Shown here: in pieces, positions 8,036-16,504 of the stretch
Position numbering within the stretch: position 1 is the stretch's first letter
How the letters are laid out: every line of letters starts with the position of its first letter
Origin: Candidatus Aalborgicola defluviihabitans
Lineage (GTDB): Bacteria; Pseudomonadota; Gammaproteobacteria; Burkholderiales; Burkholderiaceae_C
Reading direction: 5' to 3'
Length of the DNA: 64,000 nt
Assembly: GCA_016705575.1 (NCBI GenBank)
Contig: JADIXX010000001.1
Location: forward strand, 248,001 to 312,000
Notes under the pieces: model-generated
The model's input: the letters and a program-made list of their open reading frames with translations, nothing else
Databases searched by the model: none
Told to the model about the DNA's origin: nothing
Program-made: the position numbers and the translations under genes

Positions 8036-9640
8036 ATGAAGACACCGTTTCGCTTGGCTTTGGCTGCCCTGCCACTGGCATTTTTGCTGGTGTTGATGGT
8101 GGCGCCGGCCATTCGGCTGCTTGTGGAAGGTGGACAACTGTCACTCTGGACGCCCTGGCAGGATGTGTATCTGCGCCGGCGCATGATCTGGTCGTTGGTG
8201 CAAGCCCTGTCCACCTGCGCGTTGTCCGGGCTGCTGGGCCTGCCGGTTGCATGGGTATTGGCGCGGTTTGAATTTGCCGGACGTTCATGGGTGCTGCACG
8301 GCCTGATGCTGCCCTTTGTGGTGCCCACGCTGGTGGCGGCCATGGGTGTGCTGGCCGTGTTGGGCCCACAGGGGGTGTTGCAAAGTCTGGGCGGACCTGA
8401 CCTGCAAGGCAGCCCCTGGTTGCTGATTTATGGCAACCTGTTTTTTAACCTGTGCCTGGTGGTGCGCGCCAGCACTGAGGCATTGGGACAGGTGGGAGCC
8501 ACCCGCGTGGCGGCTGCACGCACCCTGGGCGCCACGCCGTGGCGGGTGTTTTGGCGCATCGAATGGCCGGCCATTGCGCCCTGGCTGCTGTCTGCCCTGT
8601 GCCTGGTGTTTTTGTACTGCTTTTCGGGTTTTGGTCTGGCGCTGGTGTTGGGTGGGCAGGACTACGCCACGGTTGAGGTCGAAATCTACACCCTGGTCGC
8701 CCATGAGCTGGAACTGGCCCAGGCCGGTGCATTGGCACTGTGGATGTTGGCTCTGACCGGCGGGGTGGCGTTGGCCTATGCTGCCTTGGCGCGGCGCCTG
8801 GCAACTCCCCAGCGCCATGACCCTGTGCCAAGGTGCCGACCCAGCAGTGCCCTGCAGTGGGCAAGTCTGTGCCTGGCGTTGATGGTGCTGGCCGTGTTTT
8901 GTGCAGCCCCGCTGCTGGCGATTTTGGTCCGCGCCGCAGCAGCGGGTTGGCCTGCGTGGCAAGTGGTGCTGGATACCACTACGCTGCAAGCGCTGTGGAA
9001 CAGCCTGCGCTTTACCGTGATGGCCGTTGCGCTGGCTACCCTGCTGGGCGTGGCCCATGCCCTGGCGGCACGCCGTTCGGTGGTGCTGCGCGCACTGGCG
9101 TTCTTGCCGTTTGTGCTGTCACCCGTGGCGGTGGCCTTTGGCTTGTTGCTGCTGTACCCGCAATGGACCGCCAGCCTGGGCCTGCTGGTGTGTGCCTATG
9201 CGTTGTTGGCCTATCCGTTTGTTGCACAGTCGCTGGCTGCGGGGCTGGATGCCATGCCAGAGCATCTGGCGCAGGCCGCACGGTCATTGGGTGCCTCGCC
9301 CTGGCATGTGTTCTGGCGGGTCACCCTGCCGCTGCTGCGTCCGGCCCTGCGCCGAGGCATGGCGTTTGCCGCCGCAACAGCCGTGGGTGAATTTGCGGTG
9401 ACCCTGTTTTTGTCGCGCCCGGAATGGGCTACGCTCACCACCCTGGTGTATGAATACTTGGGCCGACCCGGCAGTGCGAACCGCGATGCCGCGCTGGTGC
9501 TGGCCTGCCTGCTGATGGCGTTGGCGTTGCTGGCATTCACCGTTATTGAGTGGGCGGCACCACCGCGTGTGCGACACGCCCGCCACCACGCGTCCCGCCA
9601 CGGGCAACACCGAATAGAAAAGGAATGGGGCCGTGCTTGA
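8036..9640 (+). CDS. thiP: Thiamine ABC transporter, permease
   Basis: 534 residues, the double-length permease typical of ThiP, with about 12 helices in two homologous halves. Each half has an EAA-type ATPase-coupling loop: RTLGATPWRVFWRIEWP near residues 160-185 and RSLGASPWHVFWRVTLP near 415-440. It starts 29 nt after thiB and overlaps thiQ by 8 nt, so the three genes form one operon. In the family this subunit passes thiamine through the inner membrane. Confidence 0.9.
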   Translation: MKTPFRLALAALPLAFLLVLMVAPAIRLLVEGGQLSLWTPWQDVYLRRRMIWSLVQALSTCALSGLLGLPVAWVLARFEFAGRSWVLHGLMLPFVVPTLVAAMGVLAVLGPQGVLQSLGGPDLQGSPWLLIYGNLFFNLCLVVRASTEALGQVGATRVAAARTLGATPWRVFWRIEWPAIAPWLLSALCLVFLYCFSGFGLALVLGGQDYATVEVEIYTLVAHELELAQAGALALWMLALTGGVALAYAALARRLATPQRHDPVPRCRPSSALQWASLCLALMVLAVFCAAPLLAILVRAAAAGWPAWQVVLDTTTLQALWNSLRFTVMAVALATLLGVAHALAARRSVVLRALAFLPFVLSPVAVAFGLLLLYPQWTASLGLLVCAYALLAYPFVAQSLAAGLDAMPEHLAQAARSLGASPWHVFWRVTLPLLRPALRRGMAFAAATAVGEFAVTLFLSRPEWATLTTLVYEYLGRPGSANRDAALVLACLLMALALLAFTVIEWAAPPRVRHARHHASRHGQHRIEKEWGRA

Positions 9641-10277
9641 ACTGCAGCAATTAGCCAAAGATTGGGAGGCCCGCGTTTTGTTGCGCGACGTGAACCTGCG
9701 GGTGGACAGTGGCGAAACAGTCGCCATTTTGGGGCCGTCTGGCAGCGGCAAAAGCACCTTGCTCAAAATGGTGGCGGGGTTGGAGTCGCTGGATGGCGGT
9801 CGTGTGCTGTTTGATGCGCAAGACATCACGGCCCTGGCGCCCGAACGGCGGCGCTTTGCGTTGATGTTTCAGGACTTTGCCCTGTTCCCGCATCTCGATG
9901 TGCAGGACAACGTGGCCTTTGGCTTGGTGGAGCAGGGGCTGCGCAAGGCTGCAGCGCGCGCGCAGGCTTGCGCCATGTTGGCGCGCTTTGGCCTGCAGAC
10001 CTTTGCCCGTGCGCCGGTGACACAGCTTTCGGGTGGCGAGCAGCAGCGCGTGGCCTTGGCGCGGGCCCTGATCACACAGCCGCGTGTGCTGCTGCTGGAT
10101 GAGCCGTTTTCGGCATTGGACGCCGAGCTGCGCCTGCAACTGCAGACGGAATTTCGTCAGCGCATTGCAGAGTTCAACATGGCCACGCTGTTGGTCACCC
10201 ATGACGAAGCCGAGGCCCGCGCCATGGCGCAGCGCGGTTACCGCGTGCTGGACGGGACACTGCAGTTACTGTGGTAG
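9633..10277 (+). CDS. thiQ: Thiamine ABC transporter, ATP-binding protein
   Basis: 214 residues from a GTG start preceded by AAAAGGA. Walker A is GPSGSGKST (residues 34-42), the signature is LSGGEQQRVALARAL (about 130), Walker B is VLLLDEPFSALD (about 152), and the H-loop is LLVTHDEAEA. This short length without a C-terminal regulatory domain is typical of ThiQ. Its stop overlaps the 3' end of the convergent GGDEF-EAL gene by 12 nt, leaving no room for a separate terminator. Confidence 0.9.
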   Translation: MLELQQLAKDWEARVLLRDVNLRVDSGETVAILGPSGSGKSTLLKMVAGLESLDGGRVLFDAQDITALAPERRRFALMFQDFALFPHLDVQDNVAFGLVEQGLRKAAARAQACAMLARFGLQTFARAPVTQLSGGEQQRVALARALITQPRVLLLDEPFSALDAELRLQLQTEFRQRIAEFNMATLLVTHDEAEARAMAQRGYRVLDGTLQLLW

Positions 10278-12806
10278 GGCCGGGCTGACCCCATTGCGTT
10301 GGATCAGCCGGTTCAACTCATCAGCTGGCATGGCCTTGGCAAAAAGCCAGCCTTGGTAGGCTTCGCAGGAAAACTCGCGCAAAAAAGCCAGTTGCGCTTC
10401 TGTCTCCACTCCTTCGGCCACCAGTTGCAGGCCCAGACTCTTGGCCAGAGCGATGATGGCGCGCGCGATGGCCGCGTCATTGGCATCGCTGGGGATGCCA
10501 TCCATAAAACTCTTGTCGATCTTGAGCTTGTTCACCGGCAGGGCCTTCAGGTAAGCCAGTGAGGAATAGCCAGTACCAAAGTCATCCAATGCAATGGAGC
10601 ATCCCAGGCGGGCCAGGGCGTTGAGCTGTTCGCGCGCTTGGGTGGGCTGCGACATGGCCACTGACTCGGTGATCTCAATGTCCAGCCAGCGGGCCTGGAC
10701 CTGGTGGCGATCCAATGTTTCCCGCACGGTTTGCGGAAAGTCCCGCTGGCGGAACTGCTGGGCAGAAATATTCACGGCCACGCGCAGCGGCGTGCCAGAT
10801 TGTGCCCACTGTGCGATCTGGGCGCACGCGGTGTCCAGCACCCATTGCGAAAGGGGAAGGATCAGCCCGGTTGCCTCGGCAACGGGTATAAAGCGTGTCG
10901 GCGAGACGCTGCCCAACACCGGGTCGGTCCAGCGGAGCAGTGCCTCGGCGGCCACAATTGCACCGGTTTGTACGTCCACCTGTGGTTGGTAGTGCAATTG
11001 CAACCTGCCATGGGACAGGGCGTCCTTCAAACGGGCGTGCAGGCGCATGTCCTCTTGTACATGCTTTTCCATGTTGGGTGAATAGCAGGCGTACACACCA
11101 CGTCCCATGCCCTTGGCGTGGTACAACGCCATGTCGGCATAGCGCAGCAGGGTGTCGCCATCGGCGCCGTCCATGGGAAAAAATGTCAGGCCGACGCTAG
11201 CGCCCGTATGGACCTCTTCGCTGCCCAGTACAAATACTGACTGCAGCGCGACCAACAATGTCTTGGCCTGCTCAACGGCTATGTCCACGTCCGACAGGTC
11301 TGCCATGAGGACACCAAATTCGTCACCACCCATGCGTGCCAGCGTGTCACTGGCACGCATGTAGGTCTGGATGCGTTGCCCCACTTTCTTCAGCAGCGTG
11401 TCACCGGTGGCATGCCCAAAGCTGTCGTTCACGCTCTTGAAGTGGTCCAGATCAATCAACAGCACGGCGACTTGACGGCGGCTATTGTGCGCGCTGACCA
11501 GCGCATCATTCAACTGCAAACGAAACAACCAGCGGTTGGCCAGACCCGTCAAATCATCGTGTGAGGCCTGGTGGCGCAGAGAGGCTTCGTTCTTCTTACG
11601 TTCGGTCAGATCGCGGATGTAGGCAATGGTGTGGTGCTCATTGCCATCCACCCAGTTTCCCAGCGACAGGTTGACGGGCAAACTGTGACCATCTTGGTGG
11701 GTCAGGTTCAGGTCTACGCCCCCTGGTGCGCTGGCTTGAGAGTCACGAAAGTACCGGTGCATGGTCTCGGCATCATCCCCACGAGCGGATGGAGGCAGGA
11801 ATATGTCCACGCCCTTACCTTGAAGTTCATCGGGGTTGTAACCCGTGAGTGCTTTCATGGCCGGGTTGGCCATGAGGATGCAGCCCTTGCTGTTGACCCA
11901 CAGTACGCCGTCCGGAGCGGCATTGAGGGCCACCTTCTCGCGCAGGTTTTGCCCCTGAATTATTTCCAGGGGCCGGCGCATGGATTCGTTGAAGGTGGCT
12001 TCGAGCAGAAACAGATACGCTGCAACTTTGTAAACATGCCCCACGGCGTTGGCAAGGTCCATGTCGATGATGCCAATCTGCGTAAAGAACAATTCGGATA
12101 CGGCCGCCAATGCAGCGGTGAATTCGAGCACAGACAGCGCTTCACCGACCAGGTATTGACGGCGTTGCCATAGCCCCATCAGAGTCAACAGGTTGAGGGC
12201 AATCACAGTCCATTCCAGCCCCACCTTCAAGGGGGTCTGCCCCTTGCCCGGCACAAAGAGGACCGGTGCTTGGTCAGGGTTGAGCAAACCCAGCACAGAA
12301 ATGGCTGCAATGGCTGCCAACATGCAGGCTGTTGCCCAGCGCTTGCGGGTCGTGCTGATTTCGCCACCCTTGGGCAGCAACACATAGACAAGCAGCGATA
12401 CAGCGGCCAGTAGGCGTGCGGCCAGCCAGAAGTACATGGACTTCTGTGGAGAGTTGGGAGTCAGCGCATCCGGCATGCCGCTGTAAGCCATGGTGTGCAG
12501 AAAGTCCAGCACACCAACCCCTAAAAACCCGATCCCCAGCAGCACCACGGCTCCGTTGCGCTGGTAGAGAATGGCCTGGTAGCCTGTCGCAAAAATCAGC
12601 ATGGCTACCACCACCGCAAACATCTCCACCACAGTGTGCGAGAACACAAACAACATCGGGTCGATCAAAACGGACTGGCTGGCATCACTCACCCACCAGA
12701 ACAGCGGGGCGGCCAGTGCCAGCATGGCCGTGCCTGCAATGCGATAGAACCGATGGGACGTGCGTTGGAGCATGGTTACGGATGGTTCAATTGACTGCAA
12801 CGCCAT
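10266..12806 (-). CDS. MASE3-PAS-GGDEF-EAL bifunctional cyclic-di-GMP enzyme
   Basis: 846 residues. The N-terminal ~270 residues hold about seven helices resembling the MASE3 sensor domain (FLHTMAYSGMPD). A PAS domain follows (about 285-400), then GGDEF (about 410-570), then EAL (about 580-830). The cyclase site is intact (RMGGDEF), with an RxxD inhibitory site (RASD) five residues before GGDEF. The phosphodiesterase site is also intact: EALLRW, NISAQQF, EITES, DDFGTG, KIDKSF and VAEGVETEAQ. The protein can therefore in principle make and degrade c-di-GMP. The listed ATG overlaps the upstream ATPase gene by 20 nt; an alternative ATG at 12773 would remove the overlap. Confidence 0.9.
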   Translation of the reverse strand: MALQSIEPSVTMLQRTSHRFYRIAGTAMLALAAPLFWWVSDASQSVLIDPMLFVFSHTVVEMFAVVVAMLIFATGYQAILYQRNGAVVLLGIGFLGVGVLDFLHTMAYSGMPDALTPNSPQKSMYFWLAARLLAAVSLLVYVLLPKGGEISTTRKRWATACMLAAIAAISVLGLLNPDQAPVLFVPGKGQTPLKVGLEWTVIALNLLTLMGLWQRRQYLVGEALSVLEFTAALAAVSELFFTQIGIIDMDLANAVGHVYKVAAYLFLLEATFNESMRRPLEIIQGQNLREKVALNAAPDGVLWVNSKGCILMANPAMKALTGYNPDELQGKGVDIFLPPSARGDDAETMHRYFRDSQASAPGGVDLNLTHQDGHSLPVNLSLGNWVDGNEHHTIAYIRDLTERKKNEASLRHQASHDDLTGLANRWLFRLQLNDALVSAHNSRRQVAVLLIDLDHFKSVNDSFGHATGDTLLKKVGQRIQTYMRASDTLARMGGDEFGVLMADLSDVDIAVEQAKTLLVALQSVFVLGSEEVHTGASVGLTFFPMDGADGDTLLRYADMALYHAKGMGRGVYACYSPNMEKHVQEDMRLHARLKDALSHGRLQLHYQPQVDVQTGAIVAAEALLRWTDPVLGSVSPTRFIPVAEATGLILPLSQWVLDTACAQIAQWAQSGTPLRVAVNISAQQFRQRDFPQTVRETLDRHQVQARWLDIEITESVAMSQPTQAREQLNALARLGCSIALDDFGTGYSSLAYLKALPVNKLKIDKSFMDGIPSDANDAAIARAIIALAKSLGLQLVAEGVETEAQLAFLREFSCEAYQGWLFAKAMPADELNRLIQRNGVSPALPQ

Positions 12807-13437
12807 CGCCCCGCAGGTGCAACACCCGGTCGGCGTGCGCGGTGGCGGCTTGCGAATGGGTGACCAGCACGAGTGACGTGCCCTGCGCCCGGGTTTGCGA
12901 CACCAGCGCGTCCATCACCTTGGCGGCGGTGGTGGGGTCCAGATTGCCGGTCGGCTCATCGGCCAGCAGCAGGGTGGGGCGGTGCACCAGTGCGCGGGCA
13001 ATGGCAACCCGTTGCAACTGCCCGCCGCTGAGTTGTTGTGGCAGCCGGTTCCCCATGCCGTTCAGGCCCACTGCATCCAGCATGGCTTGCACGCGGGCGT
13101 CATCCGGTGTGTTCAGCAGCAAGAGCGGCAGCGCCACGTTCTGCGCCACATCCAGATGGCCCAGCACGTGAAAGGCCTGGAACACAAAGCCAACGTGTTT
13201 GCGCCGCAAGAGTGCGCGGGCGTCGTCGTTGAGCAGCCCCAGGTCAGTGCCATCCAGGTGCACGGTGCCGCTGTCCCAGGTGTCCAGACCGGCCATGCAG
13301 TTCAGCAAGGTGGATTTGCCCACGCCCGATTCGCCCACGATGGCGACAAATTCGCCAGGCTCCACGGTAAGGGACACGTTGGCAAACACCGGTGTGTTGC
13401 CATAGCGTTTGCCGAGGTTGTGGATATGGAGGTTCAT
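12787..13437 (-). CDS. LolD/MacB-type ABC transporter ATP-binding protein
   Basis: 216 residues from the ATG at 13437 (MNLHIHNLGKRYG); an upstream in-frame start at 13464 would only add nine residues. Walker A is GESGVGKST (35-43), the signature is LSGGQLQRVAIARAL, and Walker B is LLLADEPTGNLD. The ADEPTGNLD form is characteristic of ATPases that serve FtsX-type permeases. No permease is adjacent; the nearest is the 873-residue FtsX-type protein at 4271-6892 on the same strand, beyond thiBPQ and the GGDEF-EAL gene. It runs straight into that GGDEF-EAL gene (20-nt overlap with its annotated start). Confidence 0.88.
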   Translation of the reverse strand: MNLHIHNLGKRYGNTPVFANVSLTVEPGEFVAIVGESGVGKSTLLNCMAGLDTWDSGTVHLDGTDLGLLNDDARALLRRKHVGFVFQAFHVLGHLDVAQNVALPLLLLNTPDDARVQAMLDAVGLNGMGNRLPQQLSGGQLQRVAIARALVHRPTLLLADEPTGNLDPTTAAKVMDALVSQTRAQGTSLVLVTHSQAATAHADRVLHLRGDGVAVN

Positions 13438-13473
13438 GGTGTGCAGTGCCCATGATAGAGGCACAATGGTGCC

Positions 13474-14448
13474 ATGACACGCAGAACCCTACTCATCTCT
13501 ACCGTGGCCGCCGTGGCGGCCTTGTCTACTGTCAACCTGGCCTGGGCGCAAGGCCGCCCGATACGGCTCATCGTGCCGTATGCGGCCGGTGGCCCGCTGG
13601 ATGTCACGGCGCGGATACTGGCCGAGCGGGTCAAAGACAGCCTGGGCACCGTCATTGTGGACAACAAGCCCGGTGCGGGTGGCAATATTGGTGCCGACGC
13701 CGTGGCCAAGGCCGCACCCGATGGTCTGACCATTGGCATCGCGGCAACCGCCACGCATGCGGTGAATCCCTGGCTGTATGCCAAGATGCCTTTCAATGCC
13801 GCTACCGACTTTGCCCCCATCACCCAGATGGTGCGCGTGCCCAATGTGCTGGTGATGAACGCCGAAGTAGCCCAGCGCCTGAAGATCAACACCGTCAAAG
13901 ACTTGATCGCCTACGCCAAAGCTAACCCCGCCAAGCTCAACTATGGCAGCGGCGGCAACGGCAGCGCAGGCCATCTGGCCGGTGAAATGTTCAAGGCGCA
14001 GGCCGGTATTTTTGCCCTGCACATTCCCTACAACGGTGGCAACCCGGCTCAGTTTGCGCTGCAAAGTGGGCAGGTGGATTTCAATTTTGACAACCTGGCC
14101 ACGGCTGCACCGGGCATCAAGTCCGGCAAGCTCAAGGCGCTTGCGGTCACCACGCTGACCCGCTCGCCAGCCCTGCCGGATGTGCCACCGGTAGCCGACA
14201 CACTCAAGGGCTTTTCCATTGACACCTGGTGGGGGCTGGTGGCCCCGGCGGCAACGCCCAAGGATGTGATTGCCAAGCTCAATGCAGCCTTTGTGGCGGC
14301 CCTGCGTTCGCCCGAGGCACAGGCCCGCTTTGCCGGCCTGCTGGCCGAGCCCGTGCCCACCACCCCCGAGCAATTTGGCGCGTTGATGAAAAGCGAACTG
14401 GCCAAGTACCAGGCGGTGGTGAAGGCAGCTGGTGCCAAGGTCGATTGA
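13474..14448 (+). CDS. Bug-family (TctC-like) periplasmic substrate-binding protein
   Basis: 324 residues with a cleavable signal (MTRRTLLISTVAAVAALSTV, then NLAWAQ). The mature protein opens with RPIRLIVPYAAGGPLDVTAR and contains DNKPGAGGNIGAD and LNYGSGGNGSAGHLAGEMFK, all standard Bug-family landmarks. Bug proteins bind carboxylates or similar ligands, some feeding tripartite tricarboxylate transporters; many, as here, are not next to TctA/TctB genes. The ligand is unknown. It lies 12 nt before frmA in the same direction, so it may be co-transcribed with it. Confidence 0.9.
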   Translation: MTRRTLLISTVAAVAALSTVNLAWAQGRPIRLIVPYAAGGPLDVTARILAERVKDSLGTVIVDNKPGAGGNIGADAVAKAAPDGLTIGIAATATHAVNPWLYAKMPFNAATDFAPITQMVRVPNVLVMNAEVAQRLKINTVKDLIAYAKANPAKLNYGSGGNGSAGHLAGEMFKAQAGIFALHIPYNGGNPAQFALQSGQVDFNFDNLATAAPGIKSGKLKALAVTTLTRSPALPDVPPVADTLKGFSIDTWWGLVAPAATPKDVIAKLNAAFVAALRSPEAQARFAGLLAEPVPTTPEQFGALMKSELAKYQAVVKAAGAKVD

Positions 14449-14460
14449 AAGGGGATATAC

Positions 14461-15567
14461 ATGAAAACAAAAGCAGCAGTCGCCTGGAAAGCCGGCGCAC
14501 CTTTGACCATCGAAACCGTGGATCTGGAAGGCCCGCGTTTTGGTGAGGTTCTGATAGAAATCAAGGCCACCGGCATTTGCCACACCGACTACTACACCTT
14601 GAGTGGCGCTGACCCCGAAGGCATATTCCCGGCTATTTTGGGCCACGAAGGTGCGGGCATTGTGGTGGATGTGGGCCTTGGCGTGACCACGCTTAAAAAG
14701 GGCGATCACGTCATACCGCTTTACACGCCAGAATGCCGTCAGTGCAAGTTTTGCCTCTCGCGCAAAACCAACCTGTGCCAGTTGATTCGTGGCACCCAAG
14801 GCAAGGGCGTGATGCCCGACGGCAGCAGCCGTTTTAGCCTGGATGGCAAACCCATTTTTCACTACATGGGCACCAGTACCTTCAGCAACTACACCGTGGC
14901 GCCCGAGATTTCGCTGGCCAAGATCCGCGAAGACGCGCCGTTTGACAAGGTCTGCTACATCGGCTGCGGCGTGACCACCGGCATTGGCGCGGTGATCTTC
15001 ACCGCCAAGGTAGAGGCCGGTGCCAACGTGGTGGTGTTCGGCCTGGGCGGCATTGGCCTGAACGTGATTCAGGGTGCCAAGATGGTGGGTGCGGACAAAA
15101 TCATCGGCGTGGACATCAACCCCGAGCGCCAGGCCATGGCCCGCAAGTTTGGTATGACGCACTTCATCAACCCCAAAGAGGTCCCCAACGTCGTGGATGC
15201 CATCGTGCAACTGACCGACGGCGGTGCCGACTACAGCTTTGAATGCATTGGCAACACGCAAGTCATGCGCCAGGCGCTGGAGTGCACGCACAAGGGTTGG
15301 GGCCGCAGCATCATCATCGGCGTGGCCGAAGCCGGTGCCGAGATCAGCACGCGCCCCTTCCAGCTGGTCACCGGCCGCAAGTGGGAAGGCTCGGCCTTTG
15401 GCGGCGCGCGCGGCCGCACCGACGTGCCCAAAATTGTGGACTGGTACATGGAGGGCAAGATCAACATCGACGACCTGATCACCCACACCATGCCGCTGGA
15501 AGATATCAACAAGGGTTTTGATTTGATGAAGAGCGGCGAGTCCATTCGTGGCGTCGTAATCTATTAG
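14461..15567 (+). CDS. frmA: S-(hydroxymethyl)glutathione dehydrogenase (class III alcohol dehydrogenase)
   Basis: 368 residues, the usual size. It oxidises S-hydroxymethylglutathione, formed from formaldehyde and glutathione, to S-formylglutathione with NAD+. Catalytic zinc ligands are visible at Cys40 (GICHTDYY) and His62-Glu63 (GHEGAG). The structural zinc is held by Cys92, Cys95, Cys98 and Cys106 (PECRQCKFCLSRKTNLC). The nucleotide fold has GLGGIGLNVIQGAKMVGA. A ribosome binding site AAAGGGG precedes the ATG. The next gene encodes the partner hydrolase FrmB. Confidence 0.95.
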   Translation: MKTKAAVAWKAGAPLTIETVDLEGPRFGEVLIEIKATGICHTDYYTLSGADPEGIFPAILGHEGAGIVVDVGLGVTTLKKGDHVIPLYTPECRQCKFCLSRKTNLCQLIRGTQGKGVMPDGSSRFSLDGKPIFHYMGTSTFSNYTVAPEISLAKIREDAPFDKVCYIGCGVTTGIGAVIFTAKVEAGANVVVFGLGGIGLNVIQGAKMVGADKIIGVDINPERQAMARKFGMTHFINPKEVPNVVDAIVQLTDGGADYSFECIGNTQVMRQALECTHKGWGRSIIIGVAEAGAEISTRPFQLVTGRKWEGSAFGGARGRTDVPKIVDWYMEGKINIDDLITHTMPLEDINKGFDLMKSGESIRGVVIY

Positions 15568-15578
15568 TCAAATCACCT

Positions 15579-15623
15579 TCCAGCCCTCGTCCAATATACG
15601 TAAACAGCTATCAAAGTTATAGT
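15579..15623 (+). repeat. 45-bp dispersed element, copy 3 (between frmA and frmB)
   Basis: Head TCCAGCCCTCG, 17-nt spacer containing AATATACGTA, hairpin arms GCTAT/ATAGT. It fills almost the whole 59-nt gap between frmA and frmB and ends 3 nt before the frmB start codon, so its hairpin covers the position where a frmB ribosome binding site would lie. It could therefore reduce frmB translation; this is an inference. Confidence 0.8.
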
Positions 15624-15626
15624 GAA

Positions 15627-16499
15627 ATGCAGAACACCCCTCTGACGTTACTGAGCGAACACGCCTGCTTTGGTGGCGTACAGCGCTTCTACCAGCATGC
15701 GTCCACGGCCATTGGTTTGCCAATGAAGTTCTCGGTGTTTCTGCCTGCGCAGGCCCTGGCCGGTGGCGCGCAACACCGGGTGCCGGGGCTGATGTACCTG
15801 GCTGGGCTCACTTGCAATGAAGAAACGTTCATGACCAAGGCAGGTGCCCAGCGATATGCCGCGCAGCATGGTCTGGCGCTGATTGCGCCCGACACCAGTG
15901 CGCGCGGTGCCCAGGTGCCCGGTGAGACCGATAGCTGGGACTTTGGCGTGGGGGCGGGCTTTTACCTGGACGCCACTCAGGCACCCTGGTCGCAACACTA
16001 CCGCATGGAGAGCTACCTCACCCAGGAGTTGTTGCCCCTGCTAGCAGTGCATCTGCCCATTGATACCGCCCGCATGGGCATTACTGGGCATTCAATGGGC
16101 GGCCACGGGGCGCTGTCTCTGGCACTCAAGCACCCGGGTCTGTTTCGGTCGGTGTCGGCTTTTGCACCCATCTGCGCACCCACGCAATGCCCGTGGGGGC
16201 AAAAAGCGTTTGCCGGCTATTTGGGTGTTGACGCCAGCACTTGGGCTGCACACGACAGCGTTGCCCTGATGGCTGCCCAATCTGTGGTTCCGTACCCCTA
16301 CGGCATTTTGATCGACCAGGGTCTGGCCGACAAATTTCTGGAAGACCAGTTAAACCCGCATCTGTTGGAAGCCGCATGCGAGCGCATTCACCAACCGCTG
16401 ACGCTGCGCCGCCATGCTGGGTATGACCATGGCTACTATTTCATTTCCACCTTTATGGCCGACCACCTGGCGCACCATGCGGCGGCGCTATTGCCGTAA
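15627..16499 (+). CDS. frmB: S-formylglutathione hydrolase
   Basis: 290 residues of an esterase-D-type alpha/beta hydrolase that splits S-formylglutathione into formate and glutathione. The nucleophile elbow GHSMGGHG puts the serine at residue 156. Other family landmarks are YLAGLTCNEETFMTKAG and WDFGVGAGFYLDA, with HAGYDHGYYF carrying the catalytic histidine near the C-terminus. It directly follows frmA, completing glutathione-dependent formaldehyde detoxification. No clear ribosome binding site precedes it because the 45-bp repeat occupies the gap. Confidence 0.93.
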   Translation: MQNTPLTLLSEHACFGGVQRFYQHASTAIGLPMKFSVFLPAQALAGGAQHRVPGLMYLAGLTCNEETFMTKAGAQRYAAQHGLALIAPDTSARGAQVPGETDSWDFGVGAGFYLDATQAPWSQHYRMESYLTQELLPLLAVHLPIDTARMGITGHSMGGHGALSLALKHPGLFRSVSAFAPICAPTQCPWGQKAFAGYLGVDASTWAAHDSVALMAAQSVVPYPYGILIDQGLADKFLEDQLNPHLLEAACERIHQPLTLRRHAGYDHGYYFISTFMADHLAHHAAALLP

Positions 16500-16504
16500 A
16501 CGCG

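Noticed and set aside
13489..15486. A 665-codon open frame on the minus strand across the Bug-receptor and frmA genes
   Set aside because: It is the antisense shadow of two clearly homologous plus-strand genes; its composition (Gly, His, Ala, Val rich with no domain) is typical of GC-rich shadows.
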